From Fusibacter bizertensis (GTDB lineage Bacteria > Bacillota > Clostridia > Peptostreptococcales > Acidaminobacteraceae), in contig NZ_JARYZI010000010.1 of the NCBI RefSeq assembly GCF_029914245.1, positions 62,001-126,000 of the forward strand: 64,000 nt of DNA. Direction: 5' to 3'. Made by a program: the position numbers and the translations under genes. A model generated the notes under the pieces. It made no database searches and had not been told where the DNA came from. It was given only the letters and a program-made list of their open reading frames with translations. This document shows, one piece after another, positions 36,715 through 45,131 of the stretch; positions within the stretch are counted from its first letter, which is position 1, and every line of letters begins with the position of its first letter.

Positions 36715-36800
36715 TCACATGATTTTTTCCAGTTCCAGTCCTCGGATGTAGAACATATCCTGCGGAAGAACTTCCAAAAATGTCATATGTATGTGGACAC
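36715..36800. repeat. Long-arm hairpin element H2
   Basis: Same core as H1 (36728-36777) with only small differences. Its flanks (CACATGATTTTT and AAAAATGTCATATGTATGTG) are weaker, interrupted inverted repeats unrelated to the arms of H1. Confidence 0.7.
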
Positions 36801-36809
36801 GTTATGTAT

Positions 36810-36905
36810 AAAGCCTATCCGTGTTATTTCTTGTGGAAGTTCTTCCGCAGCTTGCTGGGCAAGCGAGGACTGGAACTGGAGAAAGAAATAACACGGATGG
36901 GCTTT
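36810..36905. repeat. Long-arm hairpin element H3 (inverted core)
   Basis: 23-nt arms (36810-36832 and 36883-36905) pair with one G-U. The core is in the opposite orientation to H1 and H2 (GGAAGTTCTTCCGCAG ... GCGAGGACTGGAACTGG). It lies 5 nt from the end of the convergent GGDEF/HD-GYP gene and may help end transcripts from either side. Confidence 0.83.
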
Positions 36906-36909
36906 AACT

Positions 36910-38388
36910 TTATACCGTACCACTTTCTATATATTCGCAAAATATCTTAACCATGTCTGGATCAAATTGTGTACCTGAACAGCGTTTGATTTCTGACATT
37001 GCTGCTTTTATTGTGAGTGCTTTTCTATAAGGTCTATCATTGGTCATGGCATCATATGAATCAACTAGGGATAGGATGCGACATTCTAGTGGGATTTCTT
37101 TGCCTTTTAAGCCTAGTGGGTATCCTGTTCCATCCCATTTTTCATGGTGCTTGTAGATGAGATCGGAAATGGCTGTTAGTTCGGGCGATGCAGATGCGAT
37201 ACGTTGACCTATAGCTGTGTGTGTCTTCATGATCTCCCACTCATCAGGTGTAAGGGGTCCGGGTTTTTTAAGGATATTATCTGGTATCCCAACTTTTCCA
37301 AGGTCGTGGAACTTAGTGAGTAGCGTTAGTTGATCCATGCGGTGTTGTTCTAATCCAAAAGTGAGCCCTAGTTTTTTAGCCAGTTCACTCATGCGGTCAG
37401 TATGTCCTTCGGTGACATAGTCTTTAGCTTCAAGAGCCTTCATCAAAGTTTTGACCAGTGTACTTTTGCTGCTACCTTCTTTCAATAATTTATGGTTATA
37501 TAGGTTGTGATCGGCGAACTGGTAAAGCTGCGCACCATTTATAGGCATACCGTTTGAATGAGAGATGCCAAAAGAGACAGAGACTTCATATGCAAGATTT
37601 TGGTTGATCAAGTCGAGTTTTAAGTTAAAAGCATCACATTTCGATTGGATCACTGATTTGCTTATGCCTTCATATATAACAGCGAACTCGTTGCCACCAA
37701 TTCTACTGATGAGCACTGCGTCGTTAAAGTTCTCGTTGATCTTATCAGCAACTGTTTTGATGACGCGATCTCCTTCAAGATGCCCGATGGTATCGTTGAT
37801 GTTTTTGAGTCCGTCAATATCAAATACGATAAGAGAGATGGATACTGAGTTCATATCTTCATATGCGAGCATAGCGTCTTCAAATTTTCTGCGATTGTAG
37901 AGGTTTGTACTGCTATCTCTTTCTGCCATATCACGAAGTTTTTCTTCTAGGACCGTGCGCTGTGTCATATCTCTTATGATAATCAACACTTCATTTAGCT
38001 CGGTAAGCTGAAAACGTGCTTCAAAATGCCGCTTTTGAACAGAAGAAACAACCGTAAAGTTGATAATCTCAGGTTTACGGTTTAAGATCACTTCATCAAC
38101 GCCTTGCTTAAGTTTATCTGCAATAGCGGGCTCTCTTAAAAAAGACAACACTAAAGCAGCTTCTTCAGCTTTTGAAGTCGCAAAAGGAGTGAAGTGATGA
38201 TTTGAATCGCTTACAAGCAGTATATCTGGGATTGCCATCATCAATGCTTGGTTGCGCGTCTTCATCTTTTCAAGTGTACTGATCTTATCCTGAAGTTCAG
38301 GATAGTAATTTTTTCTAATAGAACTTTCTCCAAGGCCGATGATGCCTTCGCGAGTAAGTGCTTTATCTTTTTTGGAATAAATGGACAT
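36910..38388 (-). CDS. GGDEF (GGNEF)-HD-GYP signalling protein
   Basis: About 492 aa from ATG 38388; an upstream in-frame ATG (38409) is possible. N-terminal PAS-like sensor (about 50-150), GGDEF domain with FDIDGLKNINDTIGHLEGD and active loop GGNEF instead of GG[DE]EF, then HD-GYP with HDLGKVGIPDNIL and HHEKWDGTGYPLGLKG. The altered loop and absence of a clear RxxD inhibitory site suggest the cyclase half is weak or regulatory, while the phosphodiesterase half looks intact. Its start lies inside the end of the alcohol dehydrogenase gene (26-nt overlap), so the two are coupled. Confidence 0.85.
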   Translation of the reverse strand: MSIYSKKDKALTREGIIGLGESSIRKNYYPELQDKISTLEKMKTRNQALMMAIPDILLVSDSNHHFTPFATSKAEEAALVLSFLREPAIADKLKQGVDEVILNRKPEIINFTVVSSVQKRHFEARFQLTELNEVLIIIRDMTQRTVLEEKLRDMAERDSSTNLYNRRKFEDAMLAYEDMNSVSISLIVFDIDGLKNINDTIGHLEGDRVIKTVADKINENFNDAVLISRIGGNEFAVIYEGISKSVIQSKCDAFNLKLDLINQNLAYEVSVSFGISHSNGMPINGAQLYQFADHNLYNHKLLKEGSSKSTLVKTLMKALEAKDYVTEGHTDRMSELAKKLGLTFGLEQHRMDQLTLLTKFHDLGKVGIPDNILKKPGPLTPDEWEIMKTHTAIGQRIASASPELTAISDLIYKHHEKWDGTGYPLGLKGKEIPLECRILSLVDSYDAMTNDRPYRKALTIKAAMSEIKRCSGTQFDPDMVKIFCEYIESGTV

Positions 38389-39532
38389 ACAGTTCTTCCA
38401 CCTCGTCATAGGATAATTCTTTTGGGTTAGTGACCATACATGGATCAGTTAATGCGCTGGTAACCATAGATGCAATGGTATCTTTGTTAGGGAGAGGCAT
38501 AGTAACAGCTTCAGGAATCCCTACGATCTCTCGTAAGTTTGAGATTGCCTCTACTAAATTTAACTTAACATGCTCGTCACTGAGCCCGGAAGTTTGTATC
38601 CCTATTGTCTCCGCGATTCGGCGATAGCGTAGTGGAGCAGCGTCAAAGTTTACAGCGATAAGTCTTTGTAACAAGATGCTATTGCATTCGCCGTGAGGTA
38701 GGTCAAGCACACCACCTAAACTATGTGCGAGTGCGTGGACCGCGCCTAGACTAGCGTTTGAAAAAGCAAATCCCGCATGCATTGAGCCTAATAGCATCTG
38801 ATGCATGGTCTCAATTGTGCGATCCTCTTTGACGGCTAAAGGCAAAAACTCATAAACGAGCTTTATCGCGTTAAGTGCATGAATATCTGTAATTGATGAA
38901 GACGCGTTACTTACATATGCTTCAATCGCATGTGTAAGTGCATCCATACCAGTGCAAGCGGTTAAATATAGATCCATAGTCATCAGTGGAATAGGATCAA
39001 TCAGCGCCAGATCGGGCACAACTTTTTTGCTGATAATTGCTTTTTTGATATGTTCATGTGAGTCGGTGATAATAGCAAACTGAGACACATCAGCAGAAGT
39101 TCCTGCAGTAGTAGGGATACATACAAGTGGAGGACCTGGTAACCTGATCTCATCCACACCTATATAATCTAGTATATGTCCACCGTTTGTTGAGACGATA
39201 CTGATGCACTTGGCGCAGTCCATTGGACTACCTCCGCCTACTGCCAGCAAACTGTCACAGTCTTCGGCTAAAAAAAGTTCTGCACCAAGCATCGCTTCAT
39301 AGTCTTTGGGGTTGCTTGATACATCTTCAAAGATCATATAATCTATGCCTTGAGCGGTTAATGAACCCAGTATCTGAGTAAACCAGTTTTGACCTACAAC
39401 ACCTTTATCAGTTACAATCATGGTCTTCTTAGCACTAAAATGTTTTAAGTATTGTGCTGCCAATTTCATCGCATCATAGCCGACGATCACTTCAGGAACC
39501 ACGAATTTGCGTTGCTCTAAAGAAGAATTCAT
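38363..39532 (-). CDS. Iron-containing alcohol dehydrogenase
   Basis: 389-aa group III alcohol dehydrogenase. The N-terminal nucleotide-binding half has GGGSPMDCAK. The metal-binding half shows DALTHAIEAYVS and HALAHSLGGVLDLPHGECNS, providing the usual Asp/His ligands. It would reduce aldehydes or oxidise alcohols with NAD(P) in fermentation; the substrate cannot be told (family members act on ethanol, butanol, 1,3-propanediol and others). GAGGTGA precedes ATG. Followed with overlap by the signalling gene. Confidence 0.92.
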   Translation of the reverse strand: MNSSLEQRKFVVPEVIVGYDAMKLAAQYLKHFSAKKTMIVTDKGVVGQNWFTQILGSLTAQGIDYMIFEDVSSNPKDYEAMLGAELFLAEDCDSLLAVGGGSPMDCAKCISIVSTNGGHILDYIGVDEIRLPGPPLVCIPTTAGTSADVSQFAIITDSHEHIKKAIISKKVVPDLALIDPIPLMTMDLYLTACTGMDALTHAIEAYVSNASSSITDIHALNAIKLVYEFLPLAVKEDRTIETMHQMLLGSMHAGFAFSNASLGAVHALAHSLGGVLDLPHGECNSILLQRLIAVNFDAAPLRYRRIAETIGIQTSGLSDEHVKLNLVEAISNLREIVGIPEAVTMPLPNKDTIASMVTSALTDPCMVTNPKELSYDEVEELYVHLFQKR

Positions 39533-39684
39533 AAACTCACCTCATCTATCATAACGTTACTTATATTAGTTAACAAATTAAAACTATGGTAAAAAACAGT
39601 ATGTTTATATTAGTACCCATCGTAAAAGGGAATTAACTGACGATAGATTAAAAATTCATTACAATAGTGAAATGAATATAAAAA

Positions 39685-39722
39685 AAACAGGGCAGAGACC
39701 ATATGATCTCAACCCTGTTTAT
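39685..39722 (-). terminator. Terminator of the chemoreceptor gene
   Basis: AAACAGGG (39685-39692) pairs with CCCTGTTT (39713-39720). On the minus strand a run of T follows, fitting the end of the chemoreceptor about 70 nt earlier. Confidence 0.82.
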
Positions 39723-39793
39723 TGAGGCATCCTAAGTACATAAAAGTCATAGAATGCTTACGAATCATGTAATACTCATAAGTCATACAAAGC

Positions 39794-41533
39794 TTATAAC
39801 TTGAATTTGTTGATAATTTGTTCTAGTTCTTTTGCAAGGATGTTGAGTCTTGCTGTTTGGTCGTTGATCTCAGTCATACCAGCGAGTTGTTCTTCAGTAG
39901 CAGCTGAAACTTCTTCAGTGCTTGCAGATGTCTCTTCAGTTGAAGCCGAGATACCAGTCATAGCATCGACGATGTATTCTTTGAGCATAAGCATCTGGTT
40001 AACTTCGGAGTCGATGTTACCAAGTTCAGCGTTTAATTCGTGTACGCCTTTTGCAATTGCGTCAAATTGAACTTGCGTTGAAGCTACCGATTCGTTTTGT
40101 TGTACAGAAACGTTTTTAAGTTCAGCCATAGTAGCAACAGAAAGTTCAGAGTGACTGTTGATCTCTCCGATGATGCTCTTGATTTCGCCAACTTGGTTAG
40201 CTGACTGCTCGGCAAGTTTACGAATCTCTTCTGCAACTACAGCAAATCCTCTACCTGCTTCTCCTGCTCTAGCTGCTTCTATAGAAGCGTTAAGTGCGAG
40301 TAAGTTAGTTTGTTCGGAGATTGCAGTGATTGCATCGGTAATTGTATGGATCTTTGCAGTGCTTTCAGATACTTTTGTGATGACATCGCTAATTTTTTCA
40401 GTAGCTGTGTTGGTATCATCTGTTGCGGTTAAAAGTTTTTTAACAGCATCAAGTCCTTTTTTACTTTGATCTTCAGCACTGTTAGCAAGTGATTCAACAG
40501 TTGCAGTAGAGTTTTTAACGCCATCTATGTTTCTTGAGAGTTCATTGACTTTAACAACTGCCTCTTCAGTAGTAGTCGCTTCTTCACTTACAGCTTTTGC
40601 AACTTCACCAATGGTTTGTGCCACTTCGTTAATCGCGTTGGTCGTTTGATCAGTAACCTCAACCAAAGAACTAGCTAGTTCGGTAACAGTGCTTGATGAA
40701 GATTGCATCGCTTCCACAAGACCTCTTACGTTGTGAAGCATGGTGTTATAGGCAGTTGCAAGTGTACCGATCTCATCAGTGTTCTTGATGTTGATTTCTT
40801 TTACATCAAGGTTGTTATTTGAAACTTCAAGTAGTGAAGCTGATATCGCTTTAATTGGTTTTGCAAAACTACCTGTAAAGAGTGTGATAATAAGTAGTCC
40901 AAAGACTAATGAAAGTGCAAGTACCACGATAATGACCATCAATATAGTGTTTGCGCCTTTGTTGAAGTCTTGTACATATGCACCAGCACTTACAACCCAG
41001 CCCCAATCAGCATCTAATTCTTGATAGGTAATTTTATCGCCTATACTCTCTGATCCAGGAAGTGTCCATGCATAAGTAACAAATCCACCGCCGCTTTGAG
41101 CAGCCTTTACTTGTGCTTGAACTAACTTGAAACCAGAACCGCTTTTATCTTCGGTTTCCCATACATTTGTCCCCTCAAGTGATGGGTGCATCACTTCAAC
41201 CCCGTCAGTTGAATATGCTAAAAAGTATCCGTTTGGTCCCAAATCGATGTTTTTGCTAATTGGACGTTTGTTGTCTGCATCTTTAGGTCCAAGTAATAAA
41301 ACCCTAATTTCTTCTTGTGCTTCTTCCGTAGATAGATCGCCTCTTGCGACTTCTATTTTCTTGGCATCGATCAGTTGCATAACTTGCTTAACGCCGTTTT
41401 TGAGGATGACCTCACCTTTCATAGAAAGTTGGTCTTTTGCGAAAAAGTAACTTGTCGCACCGACAGCAATAACTGGAATAACCAGTAGCAAGCTAGAAAT
41501 GATGATCAGCTTTTTTCTAATTGATAGTTTCAA
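39794..41533 (-). CDS. Methyl-accepting chemotaxis protein with Cache sensor
   Basis: 579-aa chemoreceptor: membrane helix (about 8-30), extracellular Cache domain (about 35-200; [27 protein letters not shown] and [14 protein letters not shown] are typical of sCache_2), second helix (about 205-228), HAMP, and a signalling domain with the conserved hairpin tip [31 protein letters not shown] (shown in the family as E[16 protein letters not shown]). It starts at TTG 41533 with a GGGGG SD; no better ATG gives the full first helix. The ligand is likely a small carboxylate or similar, by family only. Confidence 0.93.
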   Translation of the reverse strand: MKLSIRKKLIIISSLLLVIPVIAVGATSYFFAKDQLSMKGEVILKNGVKQVMQLIDAKKIEVARGDLSTEEAQEEIRVLLLGPKDADNKRPISKNIDLGPNGYFLAYSTDGVEVMHPSLEGTNVWETEDKSGSGFKLVQAQVKAAQSGGGFVTYAWTLPGSESIGDKITYQELDADWGWVVSAGAYVQDFNKGANTILMVIIVVLALSLVFGLLIITLFTGSFAKPIKAISASLLEVSNNNLDVKEINIKNTDEIGTLATAYNTMLHNVRGLVEAMQSSSSTVTELASSLVEVTDQTTNAINEVAQTIGEVAKAVSEEATTTEEAVVKVNELSRNIDGVKNSTATVESLANSAEDQSKKGLDAVKKLLTATDDTNTATEKISDVITKVSESTAKIHTITDAITAISEQTNLLALNASIEAARAGEAGRGFAVVAEEIRKLAEQSANQVGEIKSIIGEINSHSELSVATMAELKNVSVQQNESVASTQVQFDAIAKGVHELNAELGNIDSEVNQMLMLKEYIVDAMTGISASTEETSASTEEVSAATEEQLAGMTEINDQTARLNILAKELEQIINKFKL

Positions 41534-41774
41534 ATTTTGTAGCCCCCTTTGTAAAAAAAATATAGATATTCATGTATAATTATACCACTCTCTATGGCTT
41601 TATAACACAAGAATTCACAGGATAATTATCAAAAAACAATAAAAATATATCATTTTTATATAGCGAAAATGCAATTTGTTTTTATGGATTATGCAAAACT
41701 TATATAGACCGGGAAAGGCATAATCATGTATAATAAGAAAAACAAAAAAATACAAAACAATAAGAGGTGAATTT

Positions 41775-43055
41775 GTGGCTTTTGCAAACAAAATTGAAGA
41801 AAGAGACTTACACAAGGAACAGAAAATCCTGATTCTTGCCGTTTTCCCCCTGATCTTCCTCATCTTTGGCGTATTATACGCCCTATCACAAGGAGCCAAT
41901 CTGGCTCAGGGAATGACAAGTATCATCAAATCTCCGACAACACTGATCACAGACTTTATGGTGGTGGGTGGCATCGGTGCTGCTTTTGTGAATTCAGCGC
42001 TCATTGGTTTTTTTAATCTGTATCTACTTAAAAGATATAAGATGAGAATCAATGGCCTCTTAATTGCAGCATTCTTTACCGTTCTCGGTTTCTCCTTTTT
42101 TGGAAAGAACGTTCTTAACATACTACCAATCTATCTTGGTGGCTATCTGTACGCTCGCTATCAACAAATTCCTATGAAAAATGTCATTCTGGTCATCATG
42201 TTCAGTACAGCGCTTGCGCCTATCGTAAGCTTCATAACCTTTGGCGGCCTTTTTACAGAGGGCTTTAGTTATCTTATGGGACTTCTCACCGGTATCTCTA
42301 TCGGTTTTATCATCGTACCCCTTTCATCACATATGATTCGTTTCCATGATGGTTACAACTTATATAACATCGGCTTTACAGCGGGAATCGTAGGAACAGT
42401 GATCACCAGTGCACTGAGAAGCTTCGATGTGGAAATCGCTTCAGTGAATTTAATCCATGATCAAAACAATCCTATGATTATAGGGTTACTTGTGGTTTTA
42501 TTTGTGTACTTAATGGGTATTGGACTCTATACCAACAAAGATACTTTTAAGCTATATAAGACTATTTTTAAATACCGTGGTAGAACAATTACTGATTTTA
42601 CATCTCTAGTGGGTTACGGTTTAACCTTTTTCAATATGGGCGTTTTAGGGATGGCAAGTTTAATTTTTGTGTTAGTCCTCGGAGGAGTAGTGAACGGTCC
42701 AGTGATGGCAGGAATCCTCACAATCGTTGGTTTTGCTGCTTTTGGTAAGCAACCTAAAAATTGTTTTCCTATCGTTTTAGGCGTTTTAATGGCTGGGATT
42801 TTCTTTGGATATGACTTTTCAAGTACAACTTTCATCATATCTGCACTTTTTTCAACGACCATCGCACCTATCGCAGGTGCATATGGCCCTATCATCGGCG
42901 TAATTGCTGGTATGTTACACTTGACTCTTGTTACAAATATAGGTATCATTCATGGAGGGATTAACCTATATAATAATGGCTTCTCAGGAGGCTTAGTTGC
43001 AGGGTTTATGCTCCCAATTATCGATGCGTTCAAAAGGGGGGAATCAAGATCATGA
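41775..43055 (+). CDS. DUF1576 integral membrane protein
   Basis: 426-aa polytopic protein with about ten to twelve helices and an internal duplication: the segment around ALIGFFNLYLLKRYKMRINGLLIAAFFTVLGFSFFGKNVLN recurs in altered form around GMASLIFVLVLGGVVNGPVMAGILTIVGFAAFGKQPKNCFP. It matches the DUF1576 pattern; function unknown, the symmetry suggesting a transporter. It starts with GTG 41775 after GAGGTG. It overlaps the next gene by 4 nt (ATGA), so the two act together. Confidence 0.8.
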   Translation: MAFANKIEERDLHKEQKILILAVFPLIFLIFGVLYALSQGANLAQGMTSIIKSPTTLITDFMVVGGIGAAFVNSALIGFFNLYLLKRYKMRINGLLIAAFFTVLGFSFFGKNVLNILPIYLGGYLYARYQQIPMKNVILVIMFSTALAPIVSFITFGGLFTEGFSYLMGLLTGISIGFIIVPLSSHMIRFHDGYNLYNIGFTAGIVGTVITSALRSFDVEIASVNLIHDQNNPMIIGLLVVLFVYLMGIGLYTNKDTFKLYKTIFKYRGRTITDFTSLVGYGLTFFNMGVLGMASLIFVLVLGGVVNGPVMAGILTIVGFAAFGKQPKNCFPIVLGVLMAGIFFGYDFSSTTFIISALFSTTIAPIAGAYGPIIGVIAGMLHLTLVTNIGIIHGGINLYNNGFSGGLVAGFMLPIIDAFKRGESRS

Positions 43056-43396
43056 AGCACGAAGTCAAAAAGATCTGCAAAATTGTCGACGAATTGACAA
43101 CTTTGTTTTTAAAAGAAGATACCAACGAGGTAGACTTTAAAATTATCACTCAGCCTGATAGAGCCATCGTCAAAATCGTGGATTATAATACGAAATATTC
43201 AGAAGAATTTATCGCTCATCTTAAAAAGACACTAAACAATCAAAGACAATCTGAGATTGAAGAGTATTACTGGCAATTAGCTGGTGAAACTGACGATGAT
43301 GACGAACTTACGCTGATCAGCGTAATGATCGACTCAGCAACAGTTGAGAAAAGAGATGGGAACTTGTATATAGAACTTGTGAGGATCAATAAGTAA
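43052..43396 (+). CDS. Small cytoplasmic partner of the DUF1576 protein
   Basis: 114-aa soluble protein without recognised family; it has alternating charged and hydrophobic residues consistent with a small alpha/beta fold (DELTTLFLKEDTNEVDFKIITQPDRAIVKIVDY). Translation is coupled to the DUF1576 gene by ATGA overlap, and GGGGG lies upstream. A regulatory or accessory role for the membrane protein is inferred from coupling alone. Confidence 0.6.
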   Translation: MKHEVKKICKIVDELTTLFLKEDTNEVDFKIITQPDRAIVKIVDYNTKYSEEFIAHLKKTLNNQRQSEIEEYYWQLAGETDDDDELTLISVMIDSATVEKRDGNLYIELVRINK

Positions 43397-43466
43397 ATTT
43401 GATTAGGGTTATATCATTATGTGGTATCATAATGGTGTAACTCTTTTTTTGATGGGGGAAGATGTG

Positions 43467-44111
43467 ATGAAAACACTTATAGGAATCACCTTATCAAATA
43501 TATATGTGCTGGCTTTGCTATTACTTTCAAGCTATCTTTATAAGACACAAAAGGCTTCCCGGGAGACCACAAGGAAACTCGTGCATATCGGGGCGAGTAA
43601 CTGGTGGTTCATGGTGATGTGGTATGCGGATACAGCGCTAACTGCAGCGATCGTGCCGATGATGTTCGTCATCGTCAACTATTACATGCTTAAAAACCAC
43701 CTTTTTAAGAGCATTGAACGAGAGGGAGAGCAGCAAGACCTAGGGCGGATTTTTTATGCGGTTTCCTTACTAGTGATTACAGTATGGACTTTCGGGATCG
43801 GTCGACCAGAGATTGGTGTGATAGGGGTTTTGATCATGGGGTATGCCGATGGTTTCGCTGCACTGGTAGGTATCCGATATGGCAAGCATAAGCTATACGG
43901 AAGCAAGTCGCTAGAAGGGTCACTAGTAGCGATCGTTTTGACAGTGGTGATCGTTGTTTTCTTCAATAATATATACGCGATTGGCTTAACAGCTGCTGAG
44001 ATGGTACTCGTTGTATGCAGCGCTGTTTTTTTAGAATCTGTATCTTTAAAGGGTAGTGACAATTTAACTGTACCCATAGGGACGACGCTTATAATCTATT
44101 TTTTGATGTAG
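43467..44111 (+). CDS. Dolichol/phytol-kinase-like CTP-dependent lipid kinase
   Basis: 214-aa membrane protein of the SEC59/DGK1/VTE5 family, related to phosphatidate cytidylyltransferase. Seven or so helices; family marks are RETTRKLVHIGASNWWF, GYADGFAALVGIRYGKHKLYGSKSLEGSL and a late KGSDNLTVPIG. It probably phosphorylates a polyprenol, phytol-like or diacylglycerol lipid. ATG 43467 follows GGGGGA; upstream in-frame starts lack an SD. The next gene, 9 nt on, encodes a tocopherol-cyclase-like protein, a notable lipid-related pairing. Confidence 0.83.
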   Translation: MKTLIGITLSNIYVLALLLLSSYLYKTQKASRETTRKLVHIGASNWWFMVMWYADTALTAAIVPMMFVIVNYYMLKNHLFKSIEREGEQQDLGRIFYAVSLLVITVWTFGIGRPEIGVIGVLIMGYADGFAALVGIRYGKHKLYGSKSLEGSLVAIVLTVVIVVFFNNIYAIGLTAAEMVLVVCSAVFLESVSLKGSDNLTVPIGTTLIIYFLM

Positions 44112-44120
44112 GAGAAAAGG

Positions 44121-45095
44121 ATGAAACGTATAAAACATACCAAAAGAACAAACCCAGAACGTTTTCAAGGTCGACTTGATGGTAAAGATTATTTTGAAGG
44201 TTGGTACTACAAACAAGTTGATCAAACTGGAAGGCATACCATCGCTTTTATACCGGGGGTGAGTCTCGATAGTGAGGATACGCACTGCTTTATCCAAGTG
44301 ATTGTATCACCAGAGGTTAAGACTTATTACTATAGGTTCCCTTTGTCAGCTTTTAAGGTAGAAGATGAGCCCTTTAAGATCACCATAGGTAATAATGTGT
44401 TTACACTTAGCGGTATGCAGATCTCACTGGGAGATGACTTTAATGGCAGTTACCAGTTTGGTGCGTTTAGTGATATAGATAAATCTCTCCTCTCACCAGA
44501 TATTATGGGCTTTTTTTCATATATCCCTGGCATGGAGTGTAACCATGGTGTGATCAGTATGAACCACTCGATCAGTGGCCATATGCGCATACCCAGTGGA
44601 GAAAACATAGATTTTGAAGGTGGTAAAGGGTATATCGAAAAAGACTGGGGACGTTCTTTTCCCAAATCATATGTGTGGCTACAAGCGAACCAGTTTGAAG
44701 ATTTTGATACGAGTTTTATGTGCAGCATCGCGACGATCCCCTTTGGCTTTCTCGCTTTTGATGGGTTAATCGCCAACTTAAAGTACAAAGGAAAAGAGTA
44801 CCGGTTTGCGACTTACAATGGTGCAAAGGTACGGGGCTTTAAAGCAACGGAGACATCGGTGACTTTTAAGCTGATAAAGGGAAAAGTCATACTAAAAGTA
44901 ACGGCAGTGGTAGAGGGGCACGGACAGTTAAAGGCGCCACTGCAAGGAGAGATGGTTCGGACCATAAAAGAGGGGTTAGGTGGAGAGGTGACACTTGCTT
45001 TATCAATTGATGGCGGTGAATGTGTAAACCTTAGCAGCTCATGTGCAGGAATCGAAATTGCTTTACAAGGTCGCCTTGCCAATGGCGACAGTTAG
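44121..45095 (+). CDS. Tocopherol-cyclase-like protein
   Basis: 324-aa protein with the opening typical of the tocopherol cyclase family (NPERFQGRLDGKDYFEGWYYKQVDQTGRHTIAFIPGVSL) and the later GGKGYIEKDWGRSFPKSYVWLQANQF. Plant VTE1 closes the chromanol ring of tocopherol, but bacterial members in anaerobes are of unknown function. No signal peptide; the fold is a two-part beta barrel that binds lipids. It is cotranscribed with the lipid kinase-like gene 9 nt upstream. Making tocopherol here is unlikely; it may act on another prenyl lipid. Confidence 0.85.
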   Translation: MKRIKHTKRTNPERFQGRLDGKDYFEGWYYKQVDQTGRHTIAFIPGVSLDSEDTHCFIQVIVSPEVKTYYYRFPLSAFKVEDEPFKITIGNNVFTLSGMQISLGDDFNGSYQFGAFSDIDKSLLSPDIMGFFSYIPGMECNHGVISMNHSISGHMRIPSGENIDFEGGKGYIEKDWGRSFPKSYVWLQANQFEDFDTSFMCSIATIPFGFLAFDGLIANLKYKGKEYRFATYNGAKVRGFKATETSVTFKLIKGKVILKVTAVVEGHGQLKAPLQGEMVRTIKEGLGGEVTLALSIDGGECVNLSSSCAGIEIALQGRLANGDS

Positions 45096-45131
45096 CAGTA
45101 TAATATAAAGCAACGACAAAGGAGGGCGAAC

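Noticed and set aside
36571-36891. Open frame of about 106 codons across the hairpins
   Set aside because: It runs through H1-H3 cores and arms, lacks a ribosome binding site, and is explained by the repeats.
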